A DNA stretch of 64,000 nt from Ruminococcus sp. (GTDB lineage Bacteria > Bacillota > Clostridia > Oscillospirales > Ruminococcaceae): the NCBI GenBank assembly GCA_015066745.1, contig SVNW01000006.1:16072-80071 (forward strand), read 5' to 3'. The notes under the pieces were generated by a model. It was not told where the DNA came from. It made no database searches and saw only the letters and a list, made by a program, of their open reading frames with translations. The stretch's first letter is position 1. The number at the start of each line of letters is the position of its first letter. A program made the translations under genes and the position numbers. Below are positions 1 to 9,242 of the stretch, in pieces.

Positions 1-1
1 A

Positions 2-733
2 GAAGGCTGTTCAAGAGAGATACTTCTTGTACTTGATGCTACAACAGGTCAGAATGCTGTAAATCAGGCGAAACTTTTCAAAGAAGTTGCCGACATTACC
101 GGTATAGTTCTTACAAAACTTGACGGTACTGCAAAGGGCGGTATAGTAATATCAATAAAGAACGAACTTGATATACCTGTAAAGCTTATAGGTCTTGGTG
201 AAAAAATCGATGATCTTCAGGAGTTCAGCAGTGTTGACTTCGTAAATGCATTGTTTGATGATGATGTTCTTGATGAGGACTTTGAGATTTCATCTGAAAG
301 TGCAGAGGATACAGAAGAAGTTTATGAACCTGAGGAAGAAACAGCAGCAGCAGAAGAAATTTCAGAACCTGAGGAAGAAACAATAGCAGAAGAAGAAATT
401 TCAGAGCCTGAGGAAGAAACAATAGCAGAAGAAATTTCAGAACCTGAGGAAGAAACAATAGCAGAAGAAGAAATTTCAGAACCTGAGGAAGAAACAATAG
501 CAGGAGAAGAAATTTCAGAGCCTGAGGAAGAAACAGCAGCAGAAGAAGAAATTTCAGAACCTGAGGAAGAAACAACAGTAGCAGAAGAAATTTCAGAGTC
601 TGAGGAAGAAACAGTAACAGAAGAAACATCTGAGTCTGATGAAGAAGATGACGAAGAAGAGGAAGAAACAGGACGCAAGAGAAGATTTGGTTTTGGTTTC
701 TTCAAAAGAAAAAAGAAAAAGGATAAGAAATAA
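2..733 (+). CDS. ftsY: Signal recognition particle receptor FtsY, 3' part, with acidic C-terminal extension
   Basis: The reading frame is open from the window edge and shows the C-terminal half of an SRP-type GTPase: [11 protein letters not shown], then [12 protein letters not shown] (the G4 TKLD motif), then [12 protein letters not shown] and FVNALF, where FtsY proteins normally end. FtsY is the membrane-associated receptor that exchanges GTPase activity with Ffh to deliver ribosomes to SecYEG. Here the chain continues for about 160 residues: a Glu-rich repeat and a very basic tail ending in KRKKKKDKK. FtsY usually carries its acidic A domain at the N-terminus, so the position is odd. The N-terminus lies outside the window. 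The identification is secure; the role of the extension is unknown. Confidence 0.93.
   Translation, partial: EGCSREILLVLDATTGQNAVNQAKLFKEVADITGIVLTKLDGTAKGGIVISIKNELDIPVKLIGLGEKIDDLQEFSSVDFVNALFDDDVLDEDFEISSESAEDTEEVYEPEEETAAAEEISEPEEETIAEEEISEPEEETIAEEISEPEEETIAEEEISEPEEETIAGEEISEPEEETAAEEEISEPEEETTVAEEISESEEETVTEETSESDEEDDEEEEETGRKRRFGFGFFKRKKKKDKK
328..645 (+). repeat. Acidic coding repeat in the FtsY C-terminus
   Basis: About eight imperfect units of 12-13 codons, core ISEPEEET followed by IAEE, AAEE or similar, lie in tandem. The DNA repeats too (core gaaatttcagaacctgagg), so unit number could change by slippage or unequal exchange. The units differ mainly in one or two Ala/Ile/Thr/Val positions while the charge is kept. 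Confidence 0.9.
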
Positions 734-742
734 GGTGAACTT

Positions 743-1321
743 ATGAAGGTTATACTTGCTTCAAATAACAAGCATAAGCTTGAAGAAATAAAAAAGATAC
801 TTTCTCCTTTAGGATATGAACTTATCTCTCAGTCAGAAGCAGGGATAAGTATCGATGTAGAGGAAACAGGAACTACATTTGAAGAAAATGCGGCACTTAA
901 AGCAAGAGCTATATATAAAATAGCAGGAGAGCCGGTAATATCAGATGACAGTGGTCTGGAAGTAGATTTTCTTGGTGGTGCTCCGGGAGTATTTTCACAC
1001 AGATATGCAGGAGAAAATGCTACTGATGCTGACAGATGTCAAAAGCTTCTCAAAGAACTTGACGGAGTTTCCGAGGATAAGAGAACAGCGAGATTTGTTT
1101 GTGTTATCTGTTATATCGACAAAGACGGAAAAGAGTGTCTGGTAAGAGGTACATGTGAAGGTCATATAGGTTACGAACCGCTCGGAGAAAACGGTTTTGG
1201 ATATGATCCGGTATTTATGTATGACGGAAAATCATTTGCACAGCTTACAGGAGAAGAAAAAAATTCAGTAAGTCACAGATCCGATGCTTTGAAAAAGTTT
1301 TCGGAAATATTGAAAAAATAA
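743..1321 (+). CDS. rdgB: XTP/dITP diphosphatase (HAM1/RdgB family)
   Basis: The 192-residue protein opens with the family signature ILASNNKHKLEEI and contains SDDSGLEVDFLGGAPG and GFGYDPVF, the substrate and metal-binding stretches of non-canonical purine NTP pyrophosphatases. It removes dITP, XTP and ITP from the nucleotide pool in the cytoplasm. Length is typical. It starts 9 nt after ftsY with an aaggtg ribosome-binding site and is followed by yhbY, so it is probably cotranscribed with the housekeeping genes that follow. Confidence 0.95.
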   Translation: MKVILASNNKHKLEEIKKILSPLGYELISQSEAGISIDVEETGTTFEENAALKARAIYKIAGEPVISDDSGLEVDFLGGAPGVFSHRYAGENATDADRCQKLLKELDGVSEDKRTARFVCVICYIDKDGKECLVRGTCEGHIGYEPLGENGFGYDPVFMYDGKSFAQLTGEEKNSVSHRSDALKKFSEILKK

Positions 1322-1335
1322 AAAGGAATGATAAT

Positions 1336-1629
1336 ATGCTTACAAGTAAACAGAGAGCTAAATTAAAAGGAATTTCCAGTAAATATGATACTATATTTCA
1401 GATAGGAAAAGGCGGAATATCAGAAACATTGATAACACAGGTAAATGATGCACTCAGAGCAAGAGAACTTATAAAACTCAGAGTCCTTGAAAATTCCGCA
1501 TTTACAGCAAGGGAAGCTGCAGAAGAAATAGCTTCCAAAACAGGTTCGGAAGTAGTACACGTTATAGGAAGCAGATTTGTTCTGTATAAGAGAAATCCAA
1601 AAGATCCTGTAATTGACCTTAAAGACTGA
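1336..1629 (+). CDS. yhbY: YhbY-type CRM-domain RNA-binding protein
   Basis: A 97-residue single CRM domain: LTSKQRAKLKGIS at the start, the conserved IGKGGIS loop (GxxG-like RNA-binding motif), and VHVIGSRFVLYKRN at the end. YhbY proteins associate with the pre-50S ribosome. The gene sits between rdgB and nadD and ends one base before the nadD start codon, as in many Clostridia, which supports a shared transcript. Confidence 0.93.
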   Translation: MLTSKQRAKLKGISSKYDTIFQIGKGGISETLITQVNDALRARELIKLRVLENSAFTAREAAEEIASKTGSEVVHVIGSRFVLYKRNPKDPVIDLKD

Positions 1630-1630
1630 T

Positions 1631-2227
1631 ATGAAAAAAATCGGGATCTTCGGCGGAACATTCAATCCGATACATAAAGGTCATATGTATCTTGCAGACA
1701 CTGTATCGGATACTATAGGTCTTGATAAACTTATTTTTATGCCTTCAAATATTCCACCGCACAAATCAGCTGATGATCTGTATGCAAATGAAATACGTTT
1801 TGAGATGTGTAAGCTTGCAGCAGAGTCTGACAAGCGGTATGAAGTAAGTGATTTTGAAATCAGAAGGCAGGGAAAGAGTTATTCGGTTTATACCGTAGAG
1901 CATATCAGAAATTTATATCCTGATGACATTATATATATGCTTCTTGGAAGTGATATGCTTCTTTCGTTTGACAAGTGGTTCAGATTTGAAGATATACTCA
2001 AAAACGTTGCTCTTGCAGTTGTGTCAAGAGAAAATGATGATATTGATGATTTGAAAAAGAAAGCTTGTGAACTTCGTAAATACGGGCAGATCGAACTTCT
2101 TAGTGCAGAACCTTTTCCGGTTTCTTCAACAGAAATCAGAAATAAAATAAAAAATAGTGAAAAATATTCTTGCTATTTACCCGAAAAAGTAGTACAATAT
2201 ATAAGATTGAACAACTTATACAGGTAA
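1631..2227 (+). CDS. nadD: Nicotinate-nucleotide adenylyltransferase
   Basis: The enzyme adenylates nicotinate mononucleotide in NAD biosynthesis. The nucleotidyltransferase motif GTFNPIHKGH (HxGH) is at residues 9-18, and the C-terminal SSTEIRN motif that contacts ATP is present. An upstream in-frame TTG at 1613 would overlap yhbY, but the ATG at 1631 gives the canonical MKKIGIFGG N-terminus, so it was chosen. Length is about 198 residues. It is followed by yqeK, the usual partner in Firmicutes. Confidence 0.95.
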   Translation: MKKIGIFGGTFNPIHKGHMYLADTVSDTIGLDKLIFMPSNIPPHKSADDLYANEIRFEMCKLAAESDKRYEVSDFEIRRQGKSYSVYTVEHIRNLYPDDIIYMLLGSDMLLSFDKWFRFEDILKNVALAVVSRENDDIDDLKKKACELRKYGQIELLSAEPFPVSSTEIRNKIKNSEKYSCYLPEKVVQYIRLNNLYR

Positions 2228-2243
2228 CAGGTTGGTGATATTT

Positions 2244-2822
2244 TTGTATGATATTGAATCTATAAAAGAATTTTTAAAAAAACGTTTGTCTGAAAAAAGA
2301 TTTGAGCATTCTCTTAACGTAGCTGATGAATGTCAGAAACTAGCAGAACATTATGGTGAAGATGCAGATAAAGCTTATTTTGCCGGACTGGTTCATGATG
2401 TCTGCAAGGAGGTGCCACCTGATGAATTAAGACAGCAGGCTATAGACAGCAATCTTTCCATGACAAAAGCCGAGCTTGAAACAAAGGCTTTGTGGCACGC
2501 AGTTGCAGGTGCAGGATTTGTCAGAGATAAAATGAATATCAGTGACAATGATATTATTAATGCTGTCAGATTTCATACTATAGCCAGAGCGGGAATGTCG
2601 AGGCTTGAGGAAATAGTTTATATCGGCGATCTTATATCTGCTGACAGAAATTATAAAGATGTCAAACGCCTGCGCAAGCTTGCTTATCAGGATATAGACA
2701 AGACAATGTTTGAAGCACTTGTTTTTGCAATAGAAAGCGTATTAGAGAAAAAAGGCATGATACCGGATTATACCATGAATGCATACAATCAGTATGTTTA
2801 TATAAATAACAAACATAATTAA
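2244..2822 (+). CDS. yqeK: YqeK-family HD-domain phosphohydrolase
   Basis: An HD-superfamily metal hydrolase: RFEHSLNVADECQKLA supplies the first His, FAGLVHDVCKE the HD dyad, and LWHAVAGAGF and RFHTIARAGM later metal ligands. YqeK proteins are known to hydrolyse diadenosine tetraphosphate symmetrically. The ttggtgat stretch upstream fits a ribosome-binding site for TTG at 2244 (protein MYDIESIKEFL). In-frame TTG at 2232 and GTG at 2235 are alternatives. The pairing with nadD is family-typical. Confidence 0.9.
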   Translation: MYDIESIKEFLKKRLSEKRFEHSLNVADECQKLAEHYGEDADKAYFAGLVHDVCKEVPPDELRQQAIDSNLSMTKAELETKALWHAVAGAGFVRDKMNISDNDIINAVRFHTIARAGMSRLEEIVYIGDLISADRNYKDVKRLRKLAYQDIDKTMFEALVFAIESVLEKKGMIPDYTMNAYNQYVYINNKHN

Positions 2823-2836
2823 GTGAGGGAGCTTAT

Positions 2837-3958
2837 ATGGTAAAGAAAAACAAGCTGAGGATATTCGGGGATATTATTTTACTGATCATTACACTGGTTT
2901 TTGCAGTTTTTTTGATTCGTTCGATTTTCAGTTCGCTGATTGCTTCAACCCAGCCTTTTATTTCTAGTATAGGGCAACTTGAAGCCGATACAAATAACTA
3001 TGTTTTAAGACCGGCAGAACCGGGGTCTTTGTATGACGGTCTTGATTTTGATCAGTATATCGAGGGACAGTATACTGTTCTTGGTCTTGGAATGGACGAA
3101 GACGGGCTCAATACTGACGTAATGATGCTTTTTATATTTGATATAAACGCCGCAAAAATAAATATTCTTCAGATACCTCGTGACAGCTATGTAGGTCCTG
3201 AGTTTACAAATTCTGAAGTAGGAAAGATAAACAGTGTCTATTCGCAGGGAACAGCGAGCGGTTCAGGTATAAACAAGGTAGTAAAGTGCGTGCGTGATCT
3301 TGTACAGATACCGATCGACAGCTATATAGCAATAAAATGTACAGATGTTGCACCTGTTGTTGATGCTATGGGCGGAATACCGATGAATGTTCCTGACGAT
3401 ATAATATATGAACATGACAAGATAATCAAAAAGGGTGAGCATGTCCTTACAGGTGAACAGTCCGAATGGTTTGTAAGATACCGTCATGACTATCTTGAAG
3501 GTGATATCGGACGAATGAAGGCACAGAGATTTTTCCTTGCTGCTGCATTCCAGAAAGTACAGAGTCTTGGCACATTAAAGATATTGAGCATATATCCTAC
3601 ACTTCAGGAATATATCATGTCAGACCTGACTATGGACGAAATAGGAATGCTTTGTGATTTTGCTCAGACAGTTACTATGGATAATGTAATGGCAAGAATG
3701 ATTCCCGGCGAAGAAATTTCTCCCGGAGAAATAAACGAGCAGTACGGCTGGTCACTTCACAAACAGGAAACAGCTGATATCTTAAACGAATTTTTCAGAC
3801 CTTATCAGGAAGACGTAGACGCTGATGCACTTAAAATTCCTGAAGTAAAAAATACAGTAAGTTATTATGAAAATGATGGCGACAATTTCGGTGATATTAT
3901 CGCCGGAGAGGTAGATGCAGTTACAAAGAGAGAAGATGCAAATTCTTTGCTCGATTGA
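2837..3958 (+). CDS. LytR-CpsA-Psr (LCP) family cell-wall glycopolymer ligase
   Basis: The 373-residue protein has one N-terminal membrane segment (about residues 9-32) and an extracytoplasmic LCP domain: GLGMDEDGLNTDVMMLF, IPRDSYV with the conserved Arg/Asp, and DAMGGIPMNVPDDI, then GEHVLTGEQSEWFVRYRHD. LCP enzymes transfer undecaprenyl-linked polymers such as teichoic acids or capsule onto peptidoglycan. The C-terminal 60 residues are acidic and not conserved. It lies between yqeK and rsfS, a common clostridial position. Confidence 0.93.
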   Translation: MVKKNKLRIFGDIILLIITLVFAVFLIRSIFSSLIASTQPFISSIGQLEADTNNYVLRPAEPGSLYDGLDFDQYIEGQYTVLGLGMDEDGLNTDVMMLFIFDINAAKINILQIPRDSYVGPEFTNSEVGKINSVYSQGTASGSGINKVVKCVRDLVQIPIDSYIAIKCTDVAPVVDAMGGIPMNVPDDIIYEHDKIIKKGEHVLTGEQSEWFVRYRHDYLEGDIGRMKAQRFFLAAAFQKVQSLGTLKILSIYPTLQEYIMSDLTMDEIGMLCDFAQTVTMDNVMARMIPGEEISPGEINEQYGWSLHKQETADILNEFFRPYQEDVDADALKIPEVKNTVSYYENDGDNFGDIIAGEVDAVTKREDANSLLD

Positions 3959-3972
3959 AAGGAATGAATTAA

Positions 3973-4326
3973 ATGGAAATACAGGAAAAACTCAAGAAAA
4001 TAGTACAGACACTTGACTCGAAAAAAGCTGAAGGAATAGAAGTTCTTGGTATAAGAGACCTTACAGTACTTGCAGATTATTTTGTAATAGCAAATGGTAC
4101 AAGCACAACTCATACAAAGACACTTGCAGAAGAAGTTGAATATCAGCTTTCACAGGCAGGTGTAAAGCCTACAAGAACTGAGGGACACAACGGTTCAAAC
4201 TGGATCGTTATAGATTACTCCGACATAATAGTTCACGTATTTTACAAGGAAACAAGAGATTTTTATCAGCTTGAAAGACTATGGGCTGATGGTGAACACG
4301 TTGACATTGATGAACTCATAAAGTAA
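3973..4326 (+). CDS. rsfS: Ribosomal silencing factor RsfS
   Basis: A 117-residue RsfS/YbeB/Iojap protein with LGIRDLTVLADYFVIANG and the C-terminal WIVIDYSDIIVHVF block. RsfS binds L14 on the 50S subunit and blocks subunit joining when nutrients are limiting. Length and motifs are complete. It starts 14 nt after the LCP gene with an aaaggaatg site and precedes leuS by 28 nt. Confidence 0.95.
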   Translation: MEIQEKLKKIVQTLDSKKAEGIEVLGIRDLTVLADYFVIANGTSTTHTKTLAEEVEYQLSQAGVKPTRTEGHNGSNWIVIDYSDIIVHVFYKETRDFYQLERLWADGEHVDIDELIK

Positions 4327-4354
4327 AAATTAATTCAAAAGGGGCAAGTTTAAG

Positions 4355-6763
4355 ATGAACAGATATGATTTTAATGCCATAGAAGCAAAATGGCAGAAAA
4401 TATGGCAGGAAAAACAGTGCTTCAAGGCTGGAACAGATTATTCAAAACCAAAGTTCTATGCACTTGTTGAGTTTCCCTATCCGTCAGGACAGGGACTTCA
4501 CATAGGACATCCGCGTCCGTATACAGCTATGGATATAGTTTCAAGAAAAAGAAGACTTGAAGGATACAATGTACTTTTCCCGATGGGTTGGGATGCATTC
4601 GGACTTCCGACAGAAAACTATGCAATAAAAAACAAGATACATCCTGCAATTGTTACAGAAAAGAATATAGCAAGATTCAAAGGACAGCTTCAGGCACTCG
4701 GTCTTTCGTTTGACTGGGACAGAGAAGTAAATACAACCGATAAGGATTATTTCAAGTGGACACAGTGGATATTCCTTCAGATGTTTAAAAAAGGACTTGC
4801 ATACAAGAAGGAAATGGCTGTAAACTGGTGTACATGCTGTAAGGTAGTTCTTGCAAACGAAGAAGTTGTAGGTGGTGTCTGCGAAAGATGTGGCGGTGAA
4901 GTTGTAAGAAAAGTAAAGTCACAGTGGATGCTCAAGATCACAGAATATGCGCAGAGACTTCTTGACGATCTTTCAGAAGTAAATTATCTCGAAAGAATAA
5001 AAGCTACTCAGACAAACTGGATAGGCCGTTCAACAGGTGCTGAAGTTGATTTCTCAACAACATCGGGTGACAACCTTAAAGTATATACAACACGTCCTGA
5101 TACACTCTTTGGTGCGACATATATGGTTATAGCTCCTGAACACCCATATATTGAAAAATGGAAAGATATTCTCAAAAACAATGATGAGATAAAGGCATAT
5201 CAGGAAAAGGCAGCAAGAAAGTCTGACTTTGAAAGAACTGAAATAGTAAAAGAAAAGACAGGCGTAAAGCTTGACGGTGTTATGGCTGTCAACCCTGTAA
5301 ACGGTAAACAGATACCGATATTTATTTCAGACTATGTACTTATGACATACGGAACAGGTGCTATTATGGCTGTACCTGCTCATGATACAAGAGACTACGA
5401 ATTTGCAAAGGTATTCGGTCTCCCTGTAATAGAAGTTGTAAAGGGCGGAAATGTAGAAGTTGAAGCATTTACAGACTGCGAAACAGGCACTATGGTAAAC
5501 AGTGATTTCCTTGACGGTCTCTCTGTTGAAGAAGCAAAGGTAAAGATAAAAGAATGGCTTGAAACAAACGGAAAGGGTGTTTCAAAGGTAAACTACAAAC
5601 TCAGAGACTGGGTATTTTCAAGACAGAGATACTGGGGCGAACCTATACCGATCGTTCAGTGTGAAAAGTGCGGATATGTACCGCTTCCTGAAAGCGAACT
5701 TCCGCTCACACTTCCTGATGTTGAAAGCTATATGCCTACAGATAACGGTGAAAGTCCGCTCTCAACTCTCGAAAGCTTTATAAATACAACTTGTCCATGC
5801 TGTGGCGGTCCTGCAAAGCGTGAGACAGATACAATGCCTCAGTGGGCAGGTTCATCATGGTACTTCCTCCGTTACTGCGATCCGCACAACGAAAAGGAAC
5901 TTGCTTCAAAGGAAGCTCTTGATTACTGGATGCCTGTTGATTGGTACAACGGCGGTATGGAACATACAACACTTCATCTCCTCTATTCACGTTTCTGGCA
6001 TAAGTTCCTCTATGATATAGATGTTACATCACAGAAAGAACCATATATGAAGCGTACAAGCCATGGTTTCATACTCGGTGAAAACGGTGAAAAGATGTCC
6101 AAGTCAAGAGGAAATGTAATAAATCCTGATGACGTAATAGCAGAATACGGTGCTGATACACTCAGACTCTACGAAATGTTTATAGGTGACTTTGAAAAGA
6201 CTGCTCCGTGGAGTAACTCAAGTATCAAGGGCTGTAAGAGATTCCTTGACAGAATATGGGCTCTCCAGGAAAATATCATAGATGGTGACGAATACAGAGA
6301 AGAACTCAGATCCGCTTTCCACAAAACAATAAAGAAAGTTTCTGAAGATATCGAATCTCTCAAGTTCAACACAGCTATAGCTGCAATGATGGCGCTCCTC
6401 AATGATATTGCAGCAACAGGTAGTATAAATCGCAGAGAATTTGAAGACCTTCTCGTTATGCTCAATCCTTTTGCTCCTCATATCACAGAGGAACTCTACG
6501 CAGAATGCGGATATGAAGGTTTCCTCCATGATCATGCATGGGTTAAGTTTGATGAAGCACTTTGTGTTGACAGCACAATAGAAGTTGTTATTCAGGTAAA
6601 CGGAAAGCTCAAGTCAAAGGTTATGCTTCCTGTTGACAGCACAAAGGAACAGGCATTTGAAATAGCACTCAAAGATGAAAAAATCATCGAAGCTGTTGAT
6701 GGAAAGAATATAGTAAAGCAAATATATGTACAAAATAAGCTCGTCAATTTTGTAGTAAAATAA
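4355..6763 (+). CDS. leuS: Leucyl-tRNA synthetase
   Basis: The class I synthetase charges tRNA-Leu. The 802-residue protein has the HIGH motif (LHIGHPRPY, around residue 49), a zinc-ribbon-like CTCC...CERCG, the CP1 editing domain ([12 protein letters not shown] and [17 protein letters not shown]), and the KMSKS motif ([10 protein letters not shown]). Length matches bacterial LeuS. No T-box-like leader fits in the 28 nt upstream, so expression probably depends on the upstream operon. The ribosome-binding site is aaggggc. Confidence 0.98.
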   Translation: MNRYDFNAIEAKWQKIWQEKQCFKAGTDYSKPKFYALVEFPYPSGQGLHIGHPRPYTAMDIVSRKRRLEGYNVLFPMGWDAFGLPTENYAIKNKIHPAIVTEKNIARFKGQLQALGLSFDWDREVNTTDKDYFKWTQWIFLQMFKKGLAYKKEMAVNWCTCCKVVLANEEVVGGVCERCGGEVVRKVKSQWMLKITEYAQRLLDDLSEVNYLERIKATQTNWIGRSTGAEVDFSTTSGDNLKVYTTRPDTLFGATYMVIAPEHPYIEKWKDILKNNDEIKAYQEKAARKSDFERTEIVKEKTGVKLDGVMAVNPVNGKQIPIFISDYVLMTYGTGAIMAVPAHDTRDYEFAKVFGLPVIEVVKGGNVEVEAFTDCETGTMVNSDFLDGLSVEEAKVKIKEWLETNGKGVSKVNYKLRDWVFSRQRYWGEPIPIVQCEKCGYVPLPESELPLTLPDVESYMPTDNGESPLSTLESFINTTCPCCGGPAKRETDTMPQWAGSSWYFLRYCDPHNEKELASKEALDYWMPVDWYNGGMEHTTLHLLYSRFWHKFLYDIDVTSQKEPYMKRTSHGFILGENGEKMSKSRGNVINPDDVIAEYGADTLRLYEMFIGDFEKTAPWSNSSIKGCKRFLDRIWALQENIIDGDEYREELRSAFHKTIKKVSEDIESLKFNTAIAAMMALLNDIAATGSINRREFEDLLVMLNPFAPHITEELYAECGYEGFLHDHAWVKFDEALCVDSTIEVVIQVNGKLKSKVMLPVDSTKEQAFEIALKDEKIIEAVDGKNIVKQIYVQNKLVNFVVK

Positions 6764-6791
6764 CAAAATAACATATGAGCTGAAAATACTC

Positions 6792-6821
6792 TTGACAACA
6801 CTATGGTTGGTGTGATAAAAT
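6792..6821 (+). promoter_or_regulatory. Sigma-A promoter for rpsU
   Basis: A consensus TTGACA (6792-6797) and TAAAAT (6816-6821) are separated by 18 bp, downstream of leuS. A TGTG just before the -10 could act as an extended element. Transcription would start about 215 nt upstream of rpsU. Confidence 0.7.
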
Positions 6822-6929
6822 AGTAATATGTTATTCGCATGTTTACTATATTTATAGTTTTATAATAATTGTTTAGCTGATTGATTGTAGTACCAGTTGA
6901 TTATATATAAGATTGGAGTTCTACTTTAA

Positions 6930-7020
6930 TCGCAGAGGAAAATTAATTTTAATTTTGATGACTGACATTTGTATTTAGCTTACATTAATTACAAATGGTT
7001 TAGTATAAACCTCTGTCTTA
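6930..7020 (+). other. Possible structured leader of rpsU
   Basis: The 5' leader is about 215 nt, long for rpsU. Within it CATTTGTA (6966-6973) can pair with TACAAATG (6990-6997), and the flanking CAGAGG (6933-6938) can pair with CCTCTG (7010-7015), which would close a larger stem just before the Shine-Dalgarno. I do not recognise a known riboswitch or T-box. It could be autoregulatory or simply an untranslated leader. Confidence 0.35.
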
Positions 7021-7042
7021 GCGGCAAAGGGAGGGAATAAAA

Positions 7043-7216
7043 GTGGCAGAAGTTCGTGTTGGTAAAAATGAATCTTTAGATACAGCACTCAAGCGCTTCA
7101 AGAGATCTTGTGCAAAGGATGGCGTTATCGCTGAGGTTCGTAAGAGAGAACACTACGAAAAGCCTTCGGTAAAGCGTAAGAAGAAATCCGAAGCAGCTCG
7201 TAAACGTAAGTATTAA
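7043..7216 (+). CDS. rpsU: 30S ribosomal protein S21
   Basis: A 57-codon gene starting with GTG, preceded by a strong gggaggg site. The product begins [19 protein letters not shown] and ends in a very basic [14 protein letters not shown], which is the S21 pattern. S21 sits on the 30S platform near the anti-Shine-Dalgarno and aids initiation. It is monocistronic: it has its own promoter and a terminator 28 nt after the stop. Confidence 0.96.
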   Translation: MAEVRVGKNESLDTALKRFKRSCAKDGVIAEVRKREHYEKPSVKRKKKSEAARKRKY

Positions 7217-7244
7217 TCCAGGGGCTTTTTTATAAAGCAAACTG

Positions 7245-7273
7245 AAAGGTGGGCATTATTGCCCACCTTTTTT
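7245..7273 (+). terminator. Rho-independent terminator after rpsU
   Basis: A perfect 11-bp stem (aaaggtgggca with tgcccaccttt), a 4-nt loop and a trailing T run. Confidence 0.93.
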
Positions 7274-7321
7274 CATATTATAGAAATATATTGTTAATTG
7301 TAAAAAAGAGAAAAATAAGTG

Positions 7322-7350
7322 TTGATATTTTACGATTAATAAGTTATAAT
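7322..7350 (+). promoter_or_regulatory. Sigma-A promoter for the GH13 gene
   Basis: TTGATA (7322-7327) and TATAAT (7345-7350) are spaced 17 bp apart, about 32 nt upstream of the likely transcription-to-start-codon interval of the glucosidase gene. Confidence 0.7.
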
Positions 7351-7388
7351 ATATAATATGAAATAAAAATAAATTGGGGGTTAAAATT

Positions 7389-8696
7389 ATGTGGGCTTAT
7401 GAAAGCGTATTTTATCAGATTTATCCGCTTGGTTTTTGCGGAGCATCATTTGAAAATGACGGGGTTGTAAAGGAAAATATTCTGAAGGTTGCTGACTGGA
7501 TACCGCATATCAAGGAAACAGGGTGCAACGCAATTTATTTTTCACCTGTATTTGAATCTGATACACATGGGTACAATACACGTGATTATTCAAAAATTGA
7601 TTCACGTCTGGGTACAAACGAAGATTTTAAGGAGCTTTGCAAAAAACTTCATGAAAATGATATAAAAGTTGTGCTTGACGGTGTATTCAACCATGTTGGA
7701 AGAGGATTCTGGGCTTTTAAAGATGTTCTTGAAAAGAGAGAGGGTTCTCCTTACAAAGACTGGTTCAATATAAACTTTTCAGGAAATTCAGGTTACAATG
7801 ACGGTCTTTGGTATGAAGGCTGGGAAGGTCACTATGATCTTGTAAAGCTCAATCTCAAAAATGAACAGGTTATAAATCACATTTTTGAATGTATAAAAGG
7901 CTGGATAGAAGAGTTTGATATAGACGGGCTCAGACTTGACGTTGCATACTGTCTTGACCATGATTTCATCAGAAGACTCAGAAGCACTTGTGACAGTATG
8001 AAAAAAGATTTTCTCCTCTTAGGTGAACTTCTGCACGGTGACTACAGTATGTTCGTAAATGATTCCATGCTTCACAGCGCAACAAACTACGAATGTTACA
8101 AGGGAATACATTCAAGTTTCAACAGCATGAATATGTTTGAGATATGTCATTCACTCAAAAATCAGTTCGGACCTGAAAACTGGTGTCGTTACAGAGGAAT
8201 GCATCTGCTTGCTTTCGTTGACAATCATGATGTATCGCGTATAGCAAGCATACTTACAAATCCTCAGCATCTGCCTCTTGCTTATGCAGTTATGTTTGGT
8301 ATGCCGGGTATTCCTTGTGTTTATTATGGCAGTGAATGGGGAACAAAGGCGCTTAAAAGCGATGGTGACCCAGCACTTCGTGTAAGTTTTGAAAAACCTG
8401 AAAGTAATGAGCTTACAGAGTGGATATCAAAGCTTGCAAAAGCACATAAGGAAAGTAAAGCACTTTGTCATGGCGGACTTCTTATACGTCATCTTACAAA
8501 CAAACAGTGCATATTTGAGCGTTGTTGCGATGATGAGAGAGTTCTTGTAGCAATAAATGCAGATGGCTGTGATTATACAGCACATTTTGATGCAAATGCA
8601 GGAGCGGCAGTAGACCTCATAACCGGAGATAAGCATGACTTTGGCGGTGGAAGTCATTTACCACCATATAGCGCTAGATACTGGAAAATTGTATAA
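7389..8696 (+). CDS. GH13 family alpha-glucosidase/maltodextrinase-like enzyme
   Basis: A 435-residue (beta/alpha)8 glycoside hydrolase. The four GH13 regions are visible: DGVFNHVGR (I), GLRLDVAY (II, nucleophile Asp), LLGELLHGD (III, acid/base Glu) and FVDNHDVSR (IV). It lacks a signal peptide and any N-terminal carbohydrate-binding domain, so it likely acts in the cytoplasm on imported maltodextrins. The precise subfamily cannot be set by eye. ATG 7389 follows a ttggggg site and was preferred over the TTG at 7374. It is a single-gene unit between a promoter and a terminator. Confidence 0.9.
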   Translation: MWAYESVFYQIYPLGFCGASFENDGVVKENILKVADWIPHIKETGCNAIYFSPVFESDTHGYNTRDYSKIDSRLGTNEDFKELCKKLHENDIKVVLDGVFNHVGRGFWAFKDVLEKREGSPYKDWFNINFSGNSGYNDGLWYEGWEGHYDLVKLNLKNEQVINHIFECIKGWIEEFDIDGLRLDVAYCLDHDFIRRLRSTCDSMKKDFLLLGELLHGDYSMFVNDSMLHSATNYECYKGIHSSFNSMNMFEICHSLKNQFGPENWCRYRGMHLLAFVDNHDVSRIASILTNPQHLPLAYAVMFGMPGIPCVYYGSEWGTKALKSDGDPALRVSFEKPESNELTEWISKLAKAHKESKALCHGGLLIRHLTNKQCIFERCCDDERVLVAINADGCDYTAHFDANAGAAVDLITGDKHDFGGGSHLPPYSARYWKIV

Positions 8697-8705
8697 TTTT
8701 GCAAT

Positions 8706-8739
8706 AAATCCGAAACAAATCTTATTTTGTTTCGGATTT
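8706..8739. terminator. Terminator hairpin after the GH13 gene
   Basis: A 14-bp inverted repeat (aaatccgaaacaaa with tttgtttcggattt) has A-rich and T-rich outer ends, so it could work in both directions. It separates the glucosidase gene from the flagellar operon. Confidence 0.75.
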
Positions 8740-8785
8740 ATCTGAAAAAAATTTATAAAAATTCGTCTAAATTTATATACTTTAC

Positions 8786-8814
8786 TTGAATTTTTAGTTT
8801 TTATACTGTATAAT
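8786..8814 (+). promoter_or_regulatory. Sigma-A promoter of the flagellar operon
   Basis: TTGAAT (8786-8791) and TATAAT (8809-8814) are 17 bp apart, 54 nt before flgB. It is the only clear promoter I see until the flagellin island and probably drives the whole fla operon. Confidence 0.7.
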
Positions 8815-8867
8815 AATATAATAAAGTTATATATCAGGTAAATAAAATTATGGGAGGGGTACAGTTT

Positions 8868-9227
8868 ATGATACTGGATTCATTGGAATTTAAGGCGATG
8901 GAAAGTGGTATTAAGGCCATGTCCATCAAACAGCAGGTACATACACACAATATTGCAAATATTGATACACCCGATTATAAGCTGAAAACATTTTCTTTTA
9001 AAAATGCTCTTGAAGATGCGTTCAACAATAACGGCGAGTATCAGTTTGAGGCTACAGTAACAGAAAGAGACAATACGGAGGTTCTTATCGACGGAAATAA
9101 TGTTGACGTTGAAGCTGAGAACCTTGAATTGTATAGTGCGTACATACAGTCAGCGGCTACTATACAGAAAATGAACTCTGTTATTAATGATCTGAGATAT
9201 GTACTTACAAACGCTAACTTCAAGTAA
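8868..9227 (+). CDS. flgB: Flagellar basal-body rod protein FlgB
   Basis: A proximal rod subunit, first gene of the operon. The N-terminal block QQVHTHNIANIDTPDYK is the axial-protein signature, and the C-terminus has YSAYIQSAATIQKMNSVINDLRYVL. It is exported by the flagellar type III apparatus. ATG 8868 follows gggaggggt at a proper distance; an ATG at 8850 is upstream of that site and unlikely. Product about 119 residues, a usual length. Confidence 0.95.
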   Translation: MILDSLEFKAMESGIKAMSIKQQVHTHNIANIDTPDYKLKTFSFKNALEDAFNNNGEYQFEATVTERDNTEVLIDGNNVDVEAENLELYSAYIQSAATIQKMNSVINDLRYVLTNANFK

Positions 9228-9242
9228 GGGGGATATGGAAAA

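Noticed and set aside
225..771. Long leucine- or serine-rich reading frames on the minus strand over the FtsY tail
   Set aside because: They mirror the repeated acidic codons of ftsY; no ribosome-binding site and no family resemblance.
4326..4355. T-box leader for leuS
   Set aside because: Only 28 nt separate rsfS from leuS and no specifier or antiterminator stem is possible there.
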